A DNA stretch of 64,000 nt. Source: JAFAGX01 sp963759875. Its GTDB lineage: Bacteria > Acidobacteriota > Terriglobia > Terriglobales > Acidobacteriaceae. How positions within the stretch are numbered: the stretch's first letter is position 1; each line of letters starts with the position of its first letter. Below the pieces are notes generated by a model. It was not told where the DNA came from and searched no databases. It saw nothing but the letters and a program-made list of their open reading frames with translations. Made by a program: the position numbers and the translations under genes. The stretch covers positions 1 to 64,000 of the forward strand of contig CAVXBB010000006.1 in the NCBI GenBank assembly GCA_963759875.1, given 5' to 3'. Below are positions 27,836 through 35,630 of the stretch, piece after piece.

Positions 27836-29527
27836 TTGGCTCTTGACGATAAGTACGAAGACATTAAAAAGCTGATCGATACCGGAAAAGAAAAGGGGTA
27901 CCTCACCTACGATCAGGTGAACGATCTCATTCCGCACGATGTGCACTCTCCCGAAGATCTCGACGATCTACTTACAACTATCGGCACTCAAGGTATCGAC
28001 GTGCTGGAAGGGCCCAAGCTCCCTTCCGCCGCTCTCGATAAGAAGTTTGATGAAGAGGAAATCGGCGAGGATGTTGAACTCGACCTAACCCCAGGCGCGC
28101 TGGAGAAGACCAATGATCCCGTCCGCATGTACCTGCGCGAGATGGGTACCGTTCCCCTGCTCACCCGCGAAGGCGAAGTGGAAATCGCCAAGCGCATCGA
28201 GCGTGGGCAGCTGCGTGTTCTGAAAGCGCTCTCCCGTTCGCCAATCGTGATCAACGAATTGTTGGCCATGGGTGAGGACCTCAAGAAAGGTGTGCGCTCC
28301 ATCAAGGAAGTCGTGACCTTCGACGAGGAAGAGATCACGGACGAAATTCTGCAGAACCGCCTGAAGGAATTCACCGGCAAAATTGACGAACTCGCCAAGG
28401 CTTACAAAAAAGCCGGCGCCTTGATGGAGAAGTTCGTCACCGTCAACCAGAAGAAGCAGCCCAAGCACTATCGCCGCCATCGCCTGAATCTTGCTCGTGC
28501 AATCGTCAACGTTTCCCTTTGCGTACGCAACCTTGGCTTCACCAACACTGAGCGTAAACGGCTCATCGACCGCCTTAATAAAACCGTCGACACCATGCGC
28601 TCGTTGGATCGCCAGTCTCAGAACCTGGAGAAAAAGGCGGACGCGACTCGCAGCGAGGACCAGCGCAAAGAGTATCGTCGCCAGTCGCGAGCTATTCATG
28701 CGGAATTGGAAAAGCTTGAGCAAGAAGTAGGCGTTTCGTTTCAGGAGCTCAAGCGCACACAGCGCGAAATCATCCAGGGCGACATGGATGCGGAGCAAGC
28801 GAAACGGGAGCTGATCGAAGCCAACCTCCGCCTGGTTGTGTCCATTGCCAAGAAATACACCAACCGCGGCCTGCAGTTCCTGGATTTGATTCAGGAAGGC
28901 AACATCGGTCTGATGAAGGCAGTCGACAAGTTCGAATATCGTCGTGGTTATAAGTTCTCCACCTACGCAACTTGGTGGATTCGTCAAGCGATTACCCGCG
29001 CCATCGCTGACCAGGCCCGCACCATTCGAATTCCGGTGCACATGATTGAAACCATTAACAAGCTGATCCGGACCTCTCGCCAGCTTGTGCAAGAACTGGG
29101 ACGCGAGCCGCTGTCGGAAGAGATTGCCAAGCGGATGGACATCCCGGTCGCAAAGGTTCGCAAAGTTCTGAAGATCGCTCAGGAACCAATCTCTCTCGAG
29201 ACGCCAATCGGCGAAGAGGAAGACTCTCATCTTGGCGACTTCATTGAGGATCGTGCGGTAGTCTCGCCCGCTGAGGCCGTAATCAACGTGAACCTGAAAG
29301 ACCAGACATCTCAGGTCCTGCGCACGCTGACGCCGCGTGAAGAGCGCGTGATTAAGATGCGTTTCGGCCTCGAAGATGGCAGCGAGCACACTCTCGAAGA
29401 AGTTGGACAGTCATTTGCCGTAACTCGCGAGCGCATCCGCCAAATCGAAGCTAAGGCCCTGCGCAAGTTGCGCCATCCATCCCGCTCGCGCAAACTGCGC
29501 GCGTTTATGGATGGAGTCAGGGACTAA
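27836..29527 (+). CDS. rpoD: Primary sigma factor RpoD (sigma-70)
   Basis: Housekeeping sigma factor (563 residues). Region 1.1 lies in residues about 4-60 (DKYEDIKKLIDTGKEKGYLTYDQVNDLIP). Region 1.2 is NDPVRMYLREMGTVPLLTREGEVEIAKRIERG. Between 1.2 and 2 sits a charged non-conserved region with LEKLEQEVG. Region 2 reads LIEANLRLVVSIAKKYTNRGLQFLDLIQEGNIGLMKAVDKFEYRRGYKFSTYATWWIRQAITRAIADQARTIRIP, with the -10 recognition helix. Region 3 follows, then region 4 with VTRERIRQIEAKALRKLRHPSRSRKL (-35 helix-turn-helix). Translation starts at TTG 27836 after GAGGAAAT at a good distance; no in-frame ATG fits region 1.1. A strong terminator follows. Confidence 0.96.
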   Translation: MALDDKYEDIKKLIDTGKEKGYLTYDQVNDLIPHDVHSPEDLDDLLTTIGTQGIDVLEGPKLPSAALDKKFDEEEIGEDVELDLTPGALEKTNDPVRMYLREMGTVPLLTREGEVEIAKRIERGQLRVLKALSRSPIVINELLAMGEDLKKGVRSIKEVVTFDEEEITDEILQNRLKEFTGKIDELAKAYKKAGALMEKFVTVNQKKQPKHYRRHRLNLARAIVNVSLCVRNLGFTNTERKRLIDRLNKTVDTMRSLDRQSQNLEKKADATRSEDQRKEYRRQSRAIHAELEKLEQEVGVSFQELKRTQREIIQGDMDAEQAKRELIEANLRLVVSIAKKYTNRGLQFLDLIQEGNIGLMKAVDKFEYRRGYKFSTYATWWIRQAITRAIADQARTIRIPVHMIETINKLIRTSRQLVQELGREPLSEEIAKRMDIPVAKVRKVLKIAQEPISLETPIGEEEDSHLGDFIEDRAVVSPAEAVINVNLKDQTSQVLRTLTPREERVIKMRFGLEDGSEHTLEEVGQSFAVTRERIRQIEAKALRKLRHPSRSRKLRAFMDGVRD

Positions 29528-29562
29528 TCGGACCACGTATGCCCGACGTCTCGTCCGAGTAG

Positions 29563-29589
29563 GGCGCGAGAAATCGCGCCTTTTCTTTT
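29563..29589 (+). terminator. Strong intrinsic terminator of rpoD
   Basis: GGCGCGA-GAAA-TCGCGCC: a perfect seven-base-pair GC-rich stem with a GAAA tetraloop, followed directly by TTTTCTTTT. It lies 36 bases after the rpoD stop. Confidence 0.92.
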
Positions 29590-30296
29590 GCATCCATGTC
29601 TCTGTGACTCGTACCTCCGTGGTGAATTGTTTCTTCTTTTTCCTTCCGTTTCCACAAAGAACTTTCGTGCTCCACAGCTTCTGCACAAGCGCAAACAAAA
29701 TTTCTGTTGCCTGCACTTTCGAGTTCAAGCAAAGTATCCGCCAGTGCACGCGTGGATGTCTTGAAAGCGTTGCCACGAATTGCTGAAAGGCTGACGGTAG
29801 CCGGTGGTTCTCGAGGGTGAATCGCCGGAGGGTTTCGAAAGACGTGTCATGGCGCGTTGCGGAATACCTGGGCGTTGCGGCCTCCTCATACGGTCCTCCT
29901 CACCGGAAGGGCTGAGCCGCCAGTCAAAGCAATCGCTGCAACCGTGATGCAGGGTCATACCTGCGAATCACGTTCCGGGGCAAGTCGAGAAGCGGGCGTT
30001 GAAAAACGCGGTTTCGGATGCTAGACCCCGTTCCGATGCGGTGACTCGGCGCGCTGGGACATCTGACGGGCAATGCGGCTCTGGTGGCTGGCCAGGGCCG
30101 CATCTATTTTGAAAGCGAATTGTACTTCGCTTTTTATTCCCCTATACTGCAGATTTATGATTCCTTCCCAGCGACCGTCCACCAGAGTTTGTTTTATCCT
30201 CGATTTTCCAACGCAGGTGCTGCGCATCCACAAGCGCTTTCGGACTAATATCGCGTTCGCACTGGCAGACAATTTTTCCTGAAAGAGCTGCTTCGA
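29590..30296. other. Long gene-free stretch between rpoD and dnaB
   Basis: About 700 bases without a convincing ORF on either strand. The first part (29590-29690) resembles a dispersed TCTCTGTGACTCGTACCTCC-GTGGTGAATTG repeat. The middle (29780-30030) is GC-rich with several possible hairpins: one with a GGAA tetraloop (CTCACC-GGAA-GGGCTGAG, near 29900-29917) and one GCGTT-GAAA-AACGC (near 29997-30010). This could be a structured RNA, but no known RNA family (6S, SRP, RNase P, tmRNA) was recognised. The last 30 bases hold the dnaB ribosome site (GAAAGAG). Confidence 0.4.
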
Positions 30297-31664
30297 TTGG
30301 CCACCACTGATTACAGCCTCGCGCACGCGCTCCCCGCGAACGTAGAAGCCGAACGTTCGATCCTCGGTGCCATCCTGCTCGACAATCTGGCTTACAGCCA
30401 GGCCGCGGAGCACCTGAAGCCCGAAGATTTCTCGCTCGACTCGCATCGTCGTATTTACTCCCGCATGGTCGATCTGGCCGAGTCCTCCCACCCGATCGAC
30501 CTGATCACGTTGGTGGAGGAACTTGACCGGCGCAAAGAACTGGAAGCGATCGGGGATGTCGGCTACGTCTCGGGTCTGCTCGACGGCGTTCCCGACCGCC
30601 CAAGCATTGAGCACTACGTCAGAATCGTTCGCGACAAAGCGCTGCTGCGCGGCCTCATCAGTACCGCAAACGCCGCTATCGCGCGAGCTTCCGAACAAAG
30701 CGATCCAGCTGAAGAGATTCTGAACGATGCCGAAGCGGCCATTTTCCAGCTTTCGGAAAAGCGCATCGGACGCGGCTTCATGGGCGTGCAGGAGATCGTC
30801 AAGGAGTCGTTTGGTTCTGTTGACGCCTTGCTGCAACGGGGCCAACGCATCACCGGCCTGGCCACCCACTATACCGATCTTGATGAGATGACCAGCGGCT
30901 TGCAGAAATCCGATCTGGTGATCATCGCTGCGCGTCCTTCCATGGGGAAAACAGCGTTCGCACTAAATATCGCCGAGAACGCTGCCATTGAAGATCAGAA
31001 GGTGGTCGGCGTCTTCTCACTGGAAATGTCGCGAGAAGCGCTCCTACTGCGTCTGCTCTGCTCGCGCGCGCGCGTCGATTCCCACAAAATGCGTACCGGC
31101 TCGCTATGGCGAGACGATATGACCAAAGTCGTACGTGCCATGGAAGAGCTCGCAACCGCTCCCATCTTCATCGATGACACGCCCAGCATCGCGCTCAGCG
31201 AAATGCGTGCCAAGGCGCGCCGCCTTATGCAGTCGCAAGGCAAGCTCGACCTGATTATTGTTGACTATTTGCAGCTTATGTCCGGCGGCGGCAAACGCTA
31301 CGAAAACCGGACCCAGGAAGTCTCGGCAATTTCGCGCGGACTCAAAGCCTTGGCCAAAGAACTCACTGTCCCGGTGATTGCGCTGTCGCAGCTCAGCCGT
31401 GCTCCAGAGAGCCGTGGTGGCGACCACCGCCCACAGCTCGCCGACCTGCGCGAGTCGGGCTCGATCGAACAGGACGCCGACGTGGTAGCTTTCATCTTCC
31501 GCGAAGAGGTCTACAAACCTGATGACCCCGAGCTCCAAGGCCGCGCCGAGCTCATCATTGCCAAGCAGCGTAATGGTCCAACCGGCAAAGTCAACCTGGC
31601 TTTCATCAAAAACTCAACTCGTTTCGAATCGATGGTTGAGGGCGGAGTCGAAGCTGCGGAGTAG
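30297..31664 (+). CDS. dnaB: Replicative DNA helicase DnaB
   Basis: Hexameric 5'-3' fork helicase (455 residues). The N-terminal domain is ALPANVEAERSILGAILLDNLAYSQAAEHLKPEDFSLDSHRRIYSRM (about residues 10-57). The RecA-like C-terminal domain has Walker A IIAARPSMGKTAFALNIA (about 203-220), GVFSLEMSREALLLRLLC, LIIVDYLQLMSG (Walker B, about 318-329), QEVSAISRGLKALAKELTVPVIALSQLSR and the C-terminal DLRESGSIEQDADVVAFIFREE. Full family length with no intein. The start is TTG 30297, preceded by GAAAGAG about ten bases upstream. It is the last of the dnaG-rpoD-dnaB trio, each with its own leader. Confidence 0.96.
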   Translation: MATTDYSLAHALPANVEAERSILGAILLDNLAYSQAAEHLKPEDFSLDSHRRIYSRMVDLAESSHPIDLITLVEELDRRKELEAIGDVGYVSGLLDGVPDRPSIEHYVRIVRDKALLRGLISTANAAIARASEQSDPAEEILNDAEAAIFQLSEKRIGRGFMGVQEIVKESFGSVDALLQRGQRITGLATHYTDLDEMTSGLQKSDLVIIAARPSMGKTAFALNIAENAAIEDQKVVGVFSLEMSREALLLRLLCSRARVDSHKMRTGSLWRDDMTKVVRAMEELATAPIFIDDTPSIALSEMRAKARRLMQSQGKLDLIIVDYLQLMSGGGKRYENRTQEVSAISRGLKALAKELTVPVIALSQLSRAPESRGGDHRPQLADLRESGSIEQDADVVAFIFREEVYKPDDPELQGRAELIIAKQRNGPTGKVNLAFIKNSTRFESMVEGGVEAAE

Positions 31665-32097
31665 CGCTCCCGACGCTCACAAGGTGCCCAAATTCAGCTT
31701 CAACCCTGTGGAAATTACTGTGGAAGCGTGCAGTGGCTGCGCGGCGGACCAGCAACCGACCCTATAGTCGGTCGGCACCATCAGTAGTAATGTGATCTAA
31801 CTCGCACAAAAGCATGCGCTTAGCCAGCCGGTCACTGAAAACACCATGCCGCCGCAGCGCGTCGCAATTGTTGGCAACCTTTGCGATTTGCACATACAGG
31901 AGGGCATGTACTCAAACTCTAAGGGGGTTAGGTGGCGCCATCAACGGCCTCTGGAAACCAGACCGCAGAATCTACTTTGAAATGGTGCCCGAATGGACTC
32001 GAACTTGAGACGTTTACGCGGCGTCCGAGCCAAGTGCATCTGCGACACCCCCATCGGAAATCAAAACGGAGCTTCGCTTTAGGCGTATGCTGGACTC
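31665..32097. other. Gene-free stretch after dnaB
   Basis: About 430 bases with no supported gene. It contains a six-base-pair hairpin ACCGAC-CCTATA-GTCGGT at 31755-31772 without a T tract, a CRP-like near match TGTGATCTAACTCGCA at 31791-31806 (one mismatch), and a tRNA 3'-end remnant at 31981-32004. Base composition and short broken frames suggest remnant DNA of an excised or decayed insertion next to the tRNA gene. Confidence 0.4.
31981..32004 (-). repeat. tRNA 3'-end remnant (att-like direct repeat of tRNA-Val)
   Basis: The plus-strand text AATGGTGCCCGAATGGACTC then GAAC matches the end of the tRNA-Val gene at 32734-32760, differing only by two missing bases (AG) in the acceptor strand. 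Read on the minus strand it has the T-loop GTTCGAGTCC, the acceptor 3' strand and CCA, but the bases 5' to it do not form a T stem or the rest of a tRNA. It is in the same orientation as the intact tRNA, about 750 bases away, as expected for the distal att site of an element integrated at the tRNA 3' end. Confidence 0.5.
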
Positions 32098-32331
32098 ATG
32101 GATTACCTTTCGCCACACATTGCCAGCCTGCGTCAGGAAATAACTGACCTACGGAATATGAACGTTCTGTATTCGCAGCAGGGCGTGCACAGCGCCGTTG
32201 AGCAGACGGCCTCAGATGTGCGCGCAAGCCGCTTGTTGCAGATCAAGCAGGAATTGTCCAAGATGCGGGATTGCCCTCCCGAACTCAGGGTCTGGTGGGA
32301 CAAAGTTCGTAAGCCGAAGCGTACCGCTTAG
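32098..32331 (+). CDS. Small hypothetical protein, 77 aa
   Basis: Not recognised. A 77-residue polar, mostly helical protein MDYLSPHIASLRQEITDLRN at the start, with VRASRLLQIKQELSKM in the middle and a basic end VRKPKRTA. Its text is regular and soluble, without stop-prone composition. It lies inside the segment bounded by the tRNA remnant and tRNA-Val, so it may be cargo of a former integrated element. No ribosome site is obvious. Confidence 0.5.
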   Translation: MDYLSPHIASLRQEITDLRNMNVLYSQQGVHSAVEQTASDVRASRLLQIKQELSKMRDCPPELRVWWDKVRKPKRTA

Positions 32332-32455
32332 ATCATTGTCGAACTGCCGCCGGGTTCGAGGCGCTCAGCAATCGCGGGTCTTGATCGCAACGCTCGTCCT
32401 TGTCCAATTTAAGGGGCATAAAGATGTACAGTGTGCGGAGCAGGTGGAGGATTAC

Positions 32456-32653
32456 ATGGCTGAGAAGAGAAACATTGACCGACTGACTTTGTTCTCACCC
32501 GTGGGAGATCGAATCAGGTTCGTGCTTGCTAGCTACGGTGTCCAGAATGGCGTCTTGCACTTCACAGACACACAAGGTATCAGCTTCGAAACCACGCTTC
32601 CCTTTGCAATTGAGCATGTCGAGCAAGGTCACGTAGCTACACCATTCGGTTAG
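32456..32653 (+). CDS. Small hypothetical protein, 65 aa
   Basis: A 65-residue protein from ATG 32456, preceded by GGAGG with a five-base spacer, an excellent ribosome site; the longer frame starting upstream lacks one. It begins MAEKRNIDRLTLFSPVGDRI and continues with a likely beta-rich small fold (FVLASYGVQNGVLHFTDTQ). No family recognised. It lies between the tRNA remnant and tRNA-Val together with the 77-residue ORF and is a candidate remnant-island gene. Confidence 0.55.
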   Translation: MAEKRNIDRLTLFSPVGDRIRFVLASYGVQNGVLHFTDTQGISFETTLPFAIEHVEQGHVATPFG

Positions 32654-32736
32654 AAGGAGAGCGCGCAAGAACCTAATTGTGCATTATTGTGCAACACGGG
32701 GACGGCGCTGGAAGATCCTAAGTGGCTGGAAACAAA

Positions 32737-32814
32737 TGGTAGGCCCGAATGGACTCGAACCATCGACCTCTTCCGTGTCAAGGAAGCGCTCTAACCAGAC
32801 TGAGCTACGGGCCT
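32737..32814 (-). tRNA. tRNA-Val (anticodon GAC), CCA encoded
   Basis: Minus strand folds as a full cloverleaf. The acceptor stem AGGCCCG/CGGGCCT has seven pairs, the D arm is GCTC-AGTCTGGTTA-GAGC, and the anticodon arm is CTTCC-TTGACAC-GGAAG with anticodon GAC. The variable region is AGGTC and the T arm GATGG-TTCGAGT-CCATT. A discriminator A and a genomically encoded CCA follow at 32737-32739. It reads GUC and GUU valine codons. The 3' end is partly duplicated at 31981-32004. Confidence 0.95.
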
Positions 32815-32898
32815 ACAAGCGAACGACCGTGGTTTCAATTCTAACGGGCGTGGATGATTCCGGCAACGTAACCAGAGCAGGATTCGCAGAGTTGCGGT

Positions 32899-33405
32899 TC
32901 ATTGCTTGATGAGCTTGAAGCGCGCGAACGGTTTGGCTACGCCTTTGACTACATTGTCGAGCCGATTCTCCCAACTGTTGGTCTTGGGATCGTAGGTAAA
33001 AGTGTTGGTGAAGTTGGTCTCTCCGTGCTCATCGGTGAAGACGAAAGCAAGCTCATTTTCTTTGGGCGTGGCCAGGCCGATGGATTCCGGCGTTGCTCCA
33101 CCGTACACGTCCAGCCAGACGCAAGCGTATTGTTTGCTCTTCTCATTCCAGCCAATGAATACTGTTGCCTCGTACTGCGGTTCACCTTTGTCGTTCTTCT
33201 CCCGCGAGGCCTCGTGGAAGCGCAGGTAATGGTGCTGGAGCACCCACTCCGCATCGAAGTTATGCGTCACCGCTTGCTTGCCCACAGTGCCTTGCAGCAG
33301 CCATTTGCCGGCAAGATGGTCGAGCAGAGGTGAATTGCCCGGCGCCTGCTGCGCGTTGGCTGTCAGGGCCGTCAATATCGTCGCCAGCACGACAATTCGC
33401 TTCAT
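32899..33405 (-). CDS. Secreted hypothetical protein, DUF1579-like
   Basis: A 168-residue exported protein. From ATG 33405 (ribosome site GGGAGA eight bases upstream) the N-terminus MKRIVVLATILTALTANAQQ is a clean signal peptide. The body has the beta-barrel-like pattern LAGKWLLQGTVGKQAVTHNFDAEWVLQHHYLRFHE, then YEATVFIGWNEKSKQYACVWLD. This is similar in style to DUF1579/lipocalin-like secreted proteins; the assignment is only by pattern. It stands alone, next to the tRNA-Val gene and divergent from tatA. Confidence 0.65.
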   Translation of the reverse strand: MKRIVVLATILTALTANAQQAPGNSPLLDHLAGKWLLQGTVGKQAVTHNFDAEWVLQHHYLRFHEASREKNDKGEPQYEATVFIGWNEKSKQYACVWLDVYGGATPESIGLATPKENELAFVFTDEHGETNFTNTFTYDPKTNSWENRLDNVVKGVAKPFARFKLIKQ

Positions 33406-33603
33406 CTTCGATTCTCCCAAGCGCACAGGTACCTATAATTCTGCGATTGTAAGCCAAACGACCGCGTTTACCGCCTGAGCACGATATTGGCGGCGCAAAG
33501 TTCTCGAATTTTTGACTCCAGCACCTGGGAAGCCTAGAATTCATGCAGGTGCAAGCATTCTTGAGCCTGCTCGTAAGCTAGCAAGGCCTGAAAGGAGGAT
33601 CCG

Positions 33604-33774
33604 ATGGGGGAAGGGCTATTTTCACCGCTCCACATCCTGTTGATTGTCGGCATTGCTCTCCTGCTTTTTGGGCCTAGCAAACTGGCGGATTTAGGCAAAG
33701 GGTTGGGCGAAGGAATCCGCAATTTTAAATCCGCGATGAAAGAGGGCGAAGAAGGCAAAGACAAGAAGTCTTAA
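33604..33774 (+). CDS. tatA: Twin-arginine translocase subunit TatA/E
   Basis: A 56-residue TatA-family protein. The short N-terminus MGEGLFSPLH leads to one transmembrane helix ILLIVGIALLLFGPSKL with the family FGPSKL hinge, an amphipathic helix ADLGKGLGEGIRNFKSAM and an acidic/lysine tail EEGKDKKS. It forms the protein-conducting part of the Tat pathway for folded proteins in the inner membrane. The ribosome site AAGGAGG lies six bases upstream. No tatC or tatB neighbour is present. Its stop overlaps the maf stop by four bases on the other strand. Confidence 0.93.
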   Translation: MGEGLFSPLHILLIVGIALLLFGPSKLADLGKGLGEGIRNFKSAMKEGEEGKDKKS

Positions 33775-34349
33775 TCATCCACGCTCACACCGTGCTGCCG
33801 CAGCATTTTGAATACCAGAGATATCGGCAATCCCACCACGTTGAAATAATCCCCTTCGATGCGTGAAATCCAGCGCGATGCTTTCCCTTGGATCGCGTAG
33901 GCGCCAGCTTTGTCCATTGGCTCGTCGCTTGCAGCATAGGCAGCAATTTCTGGCTCGCACAGCGGGTCCATGGTGACTAAAGTGATCTCTGAGCGAAGAT
34001 CCTCAAATACAGCTTCCATTTGCAGACCCACGAAACATACAGCCGTGATCACGGCGTGTGTGCGGCCGGAAAGCAGACGCAGCATGCGCGCAGCATCAGC
34101 TTGATCCTGCGGCTTGCTGAGGATTTGGCCGTTAACTACAACGACTGTGTCAGCTCCCAAAATCACATCATGAGGCCGTTGACGAAGAATTGCTTGAGCT
34201 TTCTCTAGTGCCATGCGTTCTGCAAAAGCCCCCGGCGCCTCGCCTGGAAGAGGAATTTCGGGAATGTTCGTGGGATGCACAAAGAACGGGATTCCTGCAT
34301 TTCGCAACAGCTCCTGACGGCGTGGAGATGCAGAGGCGAGAACCAGCAC
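33771..34349 (-). CDS. maf: Maf-family nucleotide pyrophosphatase
   Basis: Nucleoside triphosphate pyrophosphatase of the Maf/YhdE family (192 residues), hydrolysing dTTP/UTP or modified nucleotides and linked to septum formation in some bacteria. The N-terminal signature is VLASASPRRQELLRNAG (residues 3-19). The catalytic Asp region is ILGADTVVVVNGQILSKPQD (about 63-82), with LSGRTHAVITAVCF and the C-terminal DKAGAYAIQGKASRWISRIEGDYFNVVGLPI (about 145-176). All family blocks are intact. It is convergent with tatA, with the two stop codons overlapping. Confidence 0.92.
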   Translation of the reverse strand: MLVLASASPRRQELLRNAGIPFFVHPTNIPEIPLPGEAPGAFAERMALEKAQAILRQRPHDVILGADTVVVVNGQILSKPQDQADAARMLRLLSGRTHAVITAVCFVGLQMEAVFEDLRSEITLVTMDPLCEPEIAAYAASDEPMDKAGAYAIQGKASRWISRIEGDYFNVVGLPISLVFKMLRQHGVSVDD

Positions 34350-34461
34350 TCAGCGGCTCCCCAGACAGCTACATGCACCGCCCCAAGGCATGGCCATTTG
34401 CACTTGATCGATCGGGTTGAAAGGATTCGCCACAGGTCCTTGTTTCCAGTGAACCAATAAA

Positions 34462-34848
34462 TCAGGATGCATCTTTGCGAAGTGATTCCAAAAATGGCGA
34501 GCCCACCGCCTTCAGCTTTTGCTCCAGCCGCTCAGTACAATCACAATTGTCGCAGGCCCAGGCTTCGGTTCCGTTGCGGTCCCGGCAATTCCGCCGGTCG
34601 TGCGCATCCTGCACTTTCGTGAGCTCAAAATAACGTTCCCAGTATGGCCGTTCTTCCTGCAACGGTGTTGGGCAATAGCAAATCTCAACCCAACGGGCAG
34701 TCTCGTCAGCGCATAGTCGAGCTTCTCCCATGTTGCGCAGGTATTCGCCCTCAGCAACAGAGCCTTGGCCCAGGGTTTCACGCTCAATTGCGTCGAGTAG
34801 TGCTCGCTTACGCCCGGGCTTTACCCGCGCTCTCACCAGATACCTCAT
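34462..34848 (-). CDS. Cysteine-rich hypothetical protein, 128 aa
   Basis: Not recognised. The N-terminal half begins MRYLVRARVKPGRKRALLDAIE and looks like a ferredoxin-like alpha/beta sandwich. The remainder carries seven cysteines: 46, 57, 59 (CYC), 88, 99, 102 and 104 (CDNCDC). The spacing suggests a zinc or iron-sulfur site. WVEICYCPTPLQEERPYWERYFEL is the most regular stretch. No neighbour clarifies its job: a 112-base gap separates it from maf upstream and a 39-base gap from the next gene on the same strand. Confidence 0.6.
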   Translation of the reverse strand: MRYLVRARVKPGRKRALLDAIERETLGQGSVAEGEYLRNMGEARLCADETARWVEICYCPTPLQEERPYWERYFELTKVQDAHDRRNCRDRNGTEAWACDNCDCTERLEQKLKAVGSPFLESLRKDAS

Positions 34849-34887
34849 GGCTGCTATAGATGCACCCCGCTTGGACGCTGATTTGCG

Positions 34888-35250
34888 TCACTTCACATCG
34901 ATTCGCAGGACAATGTTGGCTTGCTTGCGGTCGTCGAACTGGCTGAGGGTCTTGGTATCGCTCTTATGACCCTTGTACTGAGCGTAGATCTCAAATTCCA
35001 CATTCGGAGGTAGCTCGGGGAAACGATAACTGCCGTCCGGTCCGACGATGTAAGTTGTCACGGCATGGGTACGAGTATTGGAAAGATAGACCACGGAATC
35101 TACGACCGGATTGTCGTGCTTATCCAGGACCTTTCCCGTCAGCAGACGGCCGAGCGCAGGCTTTTCTTTATCCTTTGCGGCACAAAGCGGTGTGCTTGCC
35201 GCGAGACCGGCGAGCAATACTACTACGATTGCAATTGTGCGGCTTCTCAT
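34888..35250 (-). CDS. Secreted carboxypeptidase-regulatory-like (Ig-fold) domain protein
   Basis: An exported single-domain protein. ATG 35250 gives MRSRTIAIVVVLLAGLAASTPLCA, a signal peptide ending near residue 25; an upstream ATG at 35274 would add eight residues. The body is a CarboxypepD_reg-like beta sandwich: LLTGKVLDKHDNPVVDSVVYLSNTRTHAVTTYIVGPDGSYRFPELPP. The same kind of domain forms the N-terminus of the TonB-dependent receptor at 39608. Likely a periplasmic or surface adhesion or scaffold module; function not assignable. Confidence 0.72.
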   Translation of the reverse strand: MRSRTIAIVVVLLAGLAASTPLCAAKDKEKPALGRLLTGKVLDKHDNPVVDSVVYLSNTRTHAVTTYIVGPDGSYRFPELPPNVEFEIYAQYKGHKSDTKTLSQFDDRKQANIVLRIDVK

Positions 35251-35311
35251 TACAAAATCGGGCAGTGCATTCAATTCCAGTTCAACTCAGATTCGGAAAA
35301 GACACGAAGGC

Positions 35312-35515
35312 TCAAGAGAAATCGCCGTCTTCCGATTCCTCTTCTTCATCTTCATCCTCGTCGTAATCTTCCTCGGCGACCGGCTTCAGCTCAATGGGGC
35401 TGACCGTGATGACCTCGAAGTCAGTGCCACACTCCGGACAGGAGACGATTTCCCCCTCGTCAATTTCGTCTTCCTCAATGTCCAAGTCGCTTTCGCACTC
35501 AGGACAAGCAACCAT
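35312..35515 (-). CDS. LysW-like zinc ribbon / amino-group carrier-like protein
   Basis: A 67-residue acidic protein with two CPEC knuckles: MVACPECESDLDIEEDEIDEGEIVSCPECGTDFEVI. This matches the LysW/ArgW amino-group carrier layout (CPxC-...-CPxC, acidic surface), where a C-terminal EDWGE motif accepts amino-adipate or glutamate. Here the tail is a long Asp/Glu run (DEDEDEEEESEDGDFS) and the EDWGE end is missing, so it may not be a carrier. No LysX-, LysZ- or ArgX-like gene is adjacent. The start ATG 35515 is the first possible. Confidence 0.62.
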   Translation of the reverse strand: MVACPECESDLDIEEDEIDEGEIVSCPECGTDFEVITVSPIELKPVAEEDYDEDEDEEEESEDGDFS

Positions 35516-35630
35516 GAAATTGCCTCCGCCTATTGAGTTCCTGCTGATAATATTTAGTGACTCTTGAGCCCGCGGTCAAGTACCGGGTTCCGGAGTCGCA
35601 TGCGAGTTCGCTCCAACTCTGGAATTCCGG

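Noticed and set aside
28085..29389. 434-residue reverse frame across rpoD
   Set aside because: Antisense shadow of a certain sigma-70 gene; GC-skewed codon positions keep the opposite strand open.
29895..29920. GGAA-tetraloop hairpin considered as SRP RNA
   Set aside because: The bases around the loop do not match the conserved asymmetric loop of SRP domain IV, and no long flanking helix fits.
31755..31772. Hairpin ACCGAC-CCTATA-GTCGGT as terminator of dnaB
   Set aside because: No T tract follows, so it does not meet intrinsic terminator criteria.
31912..31986. Possible 24-residue ORF with an AGGAGG sequence just upstream
   Set aside because: Spacing of the ribosome site to the ATG is too short, the peptide has no pattern, and it runs into the tRNA remnant.
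32198..32455. Upstream extension of the 65-residue small ORF
   Set aside because: The extension overlaps the 77-residue ORF in another frame and has no ribosome site, while ATG 32456 has a near-perfect one.
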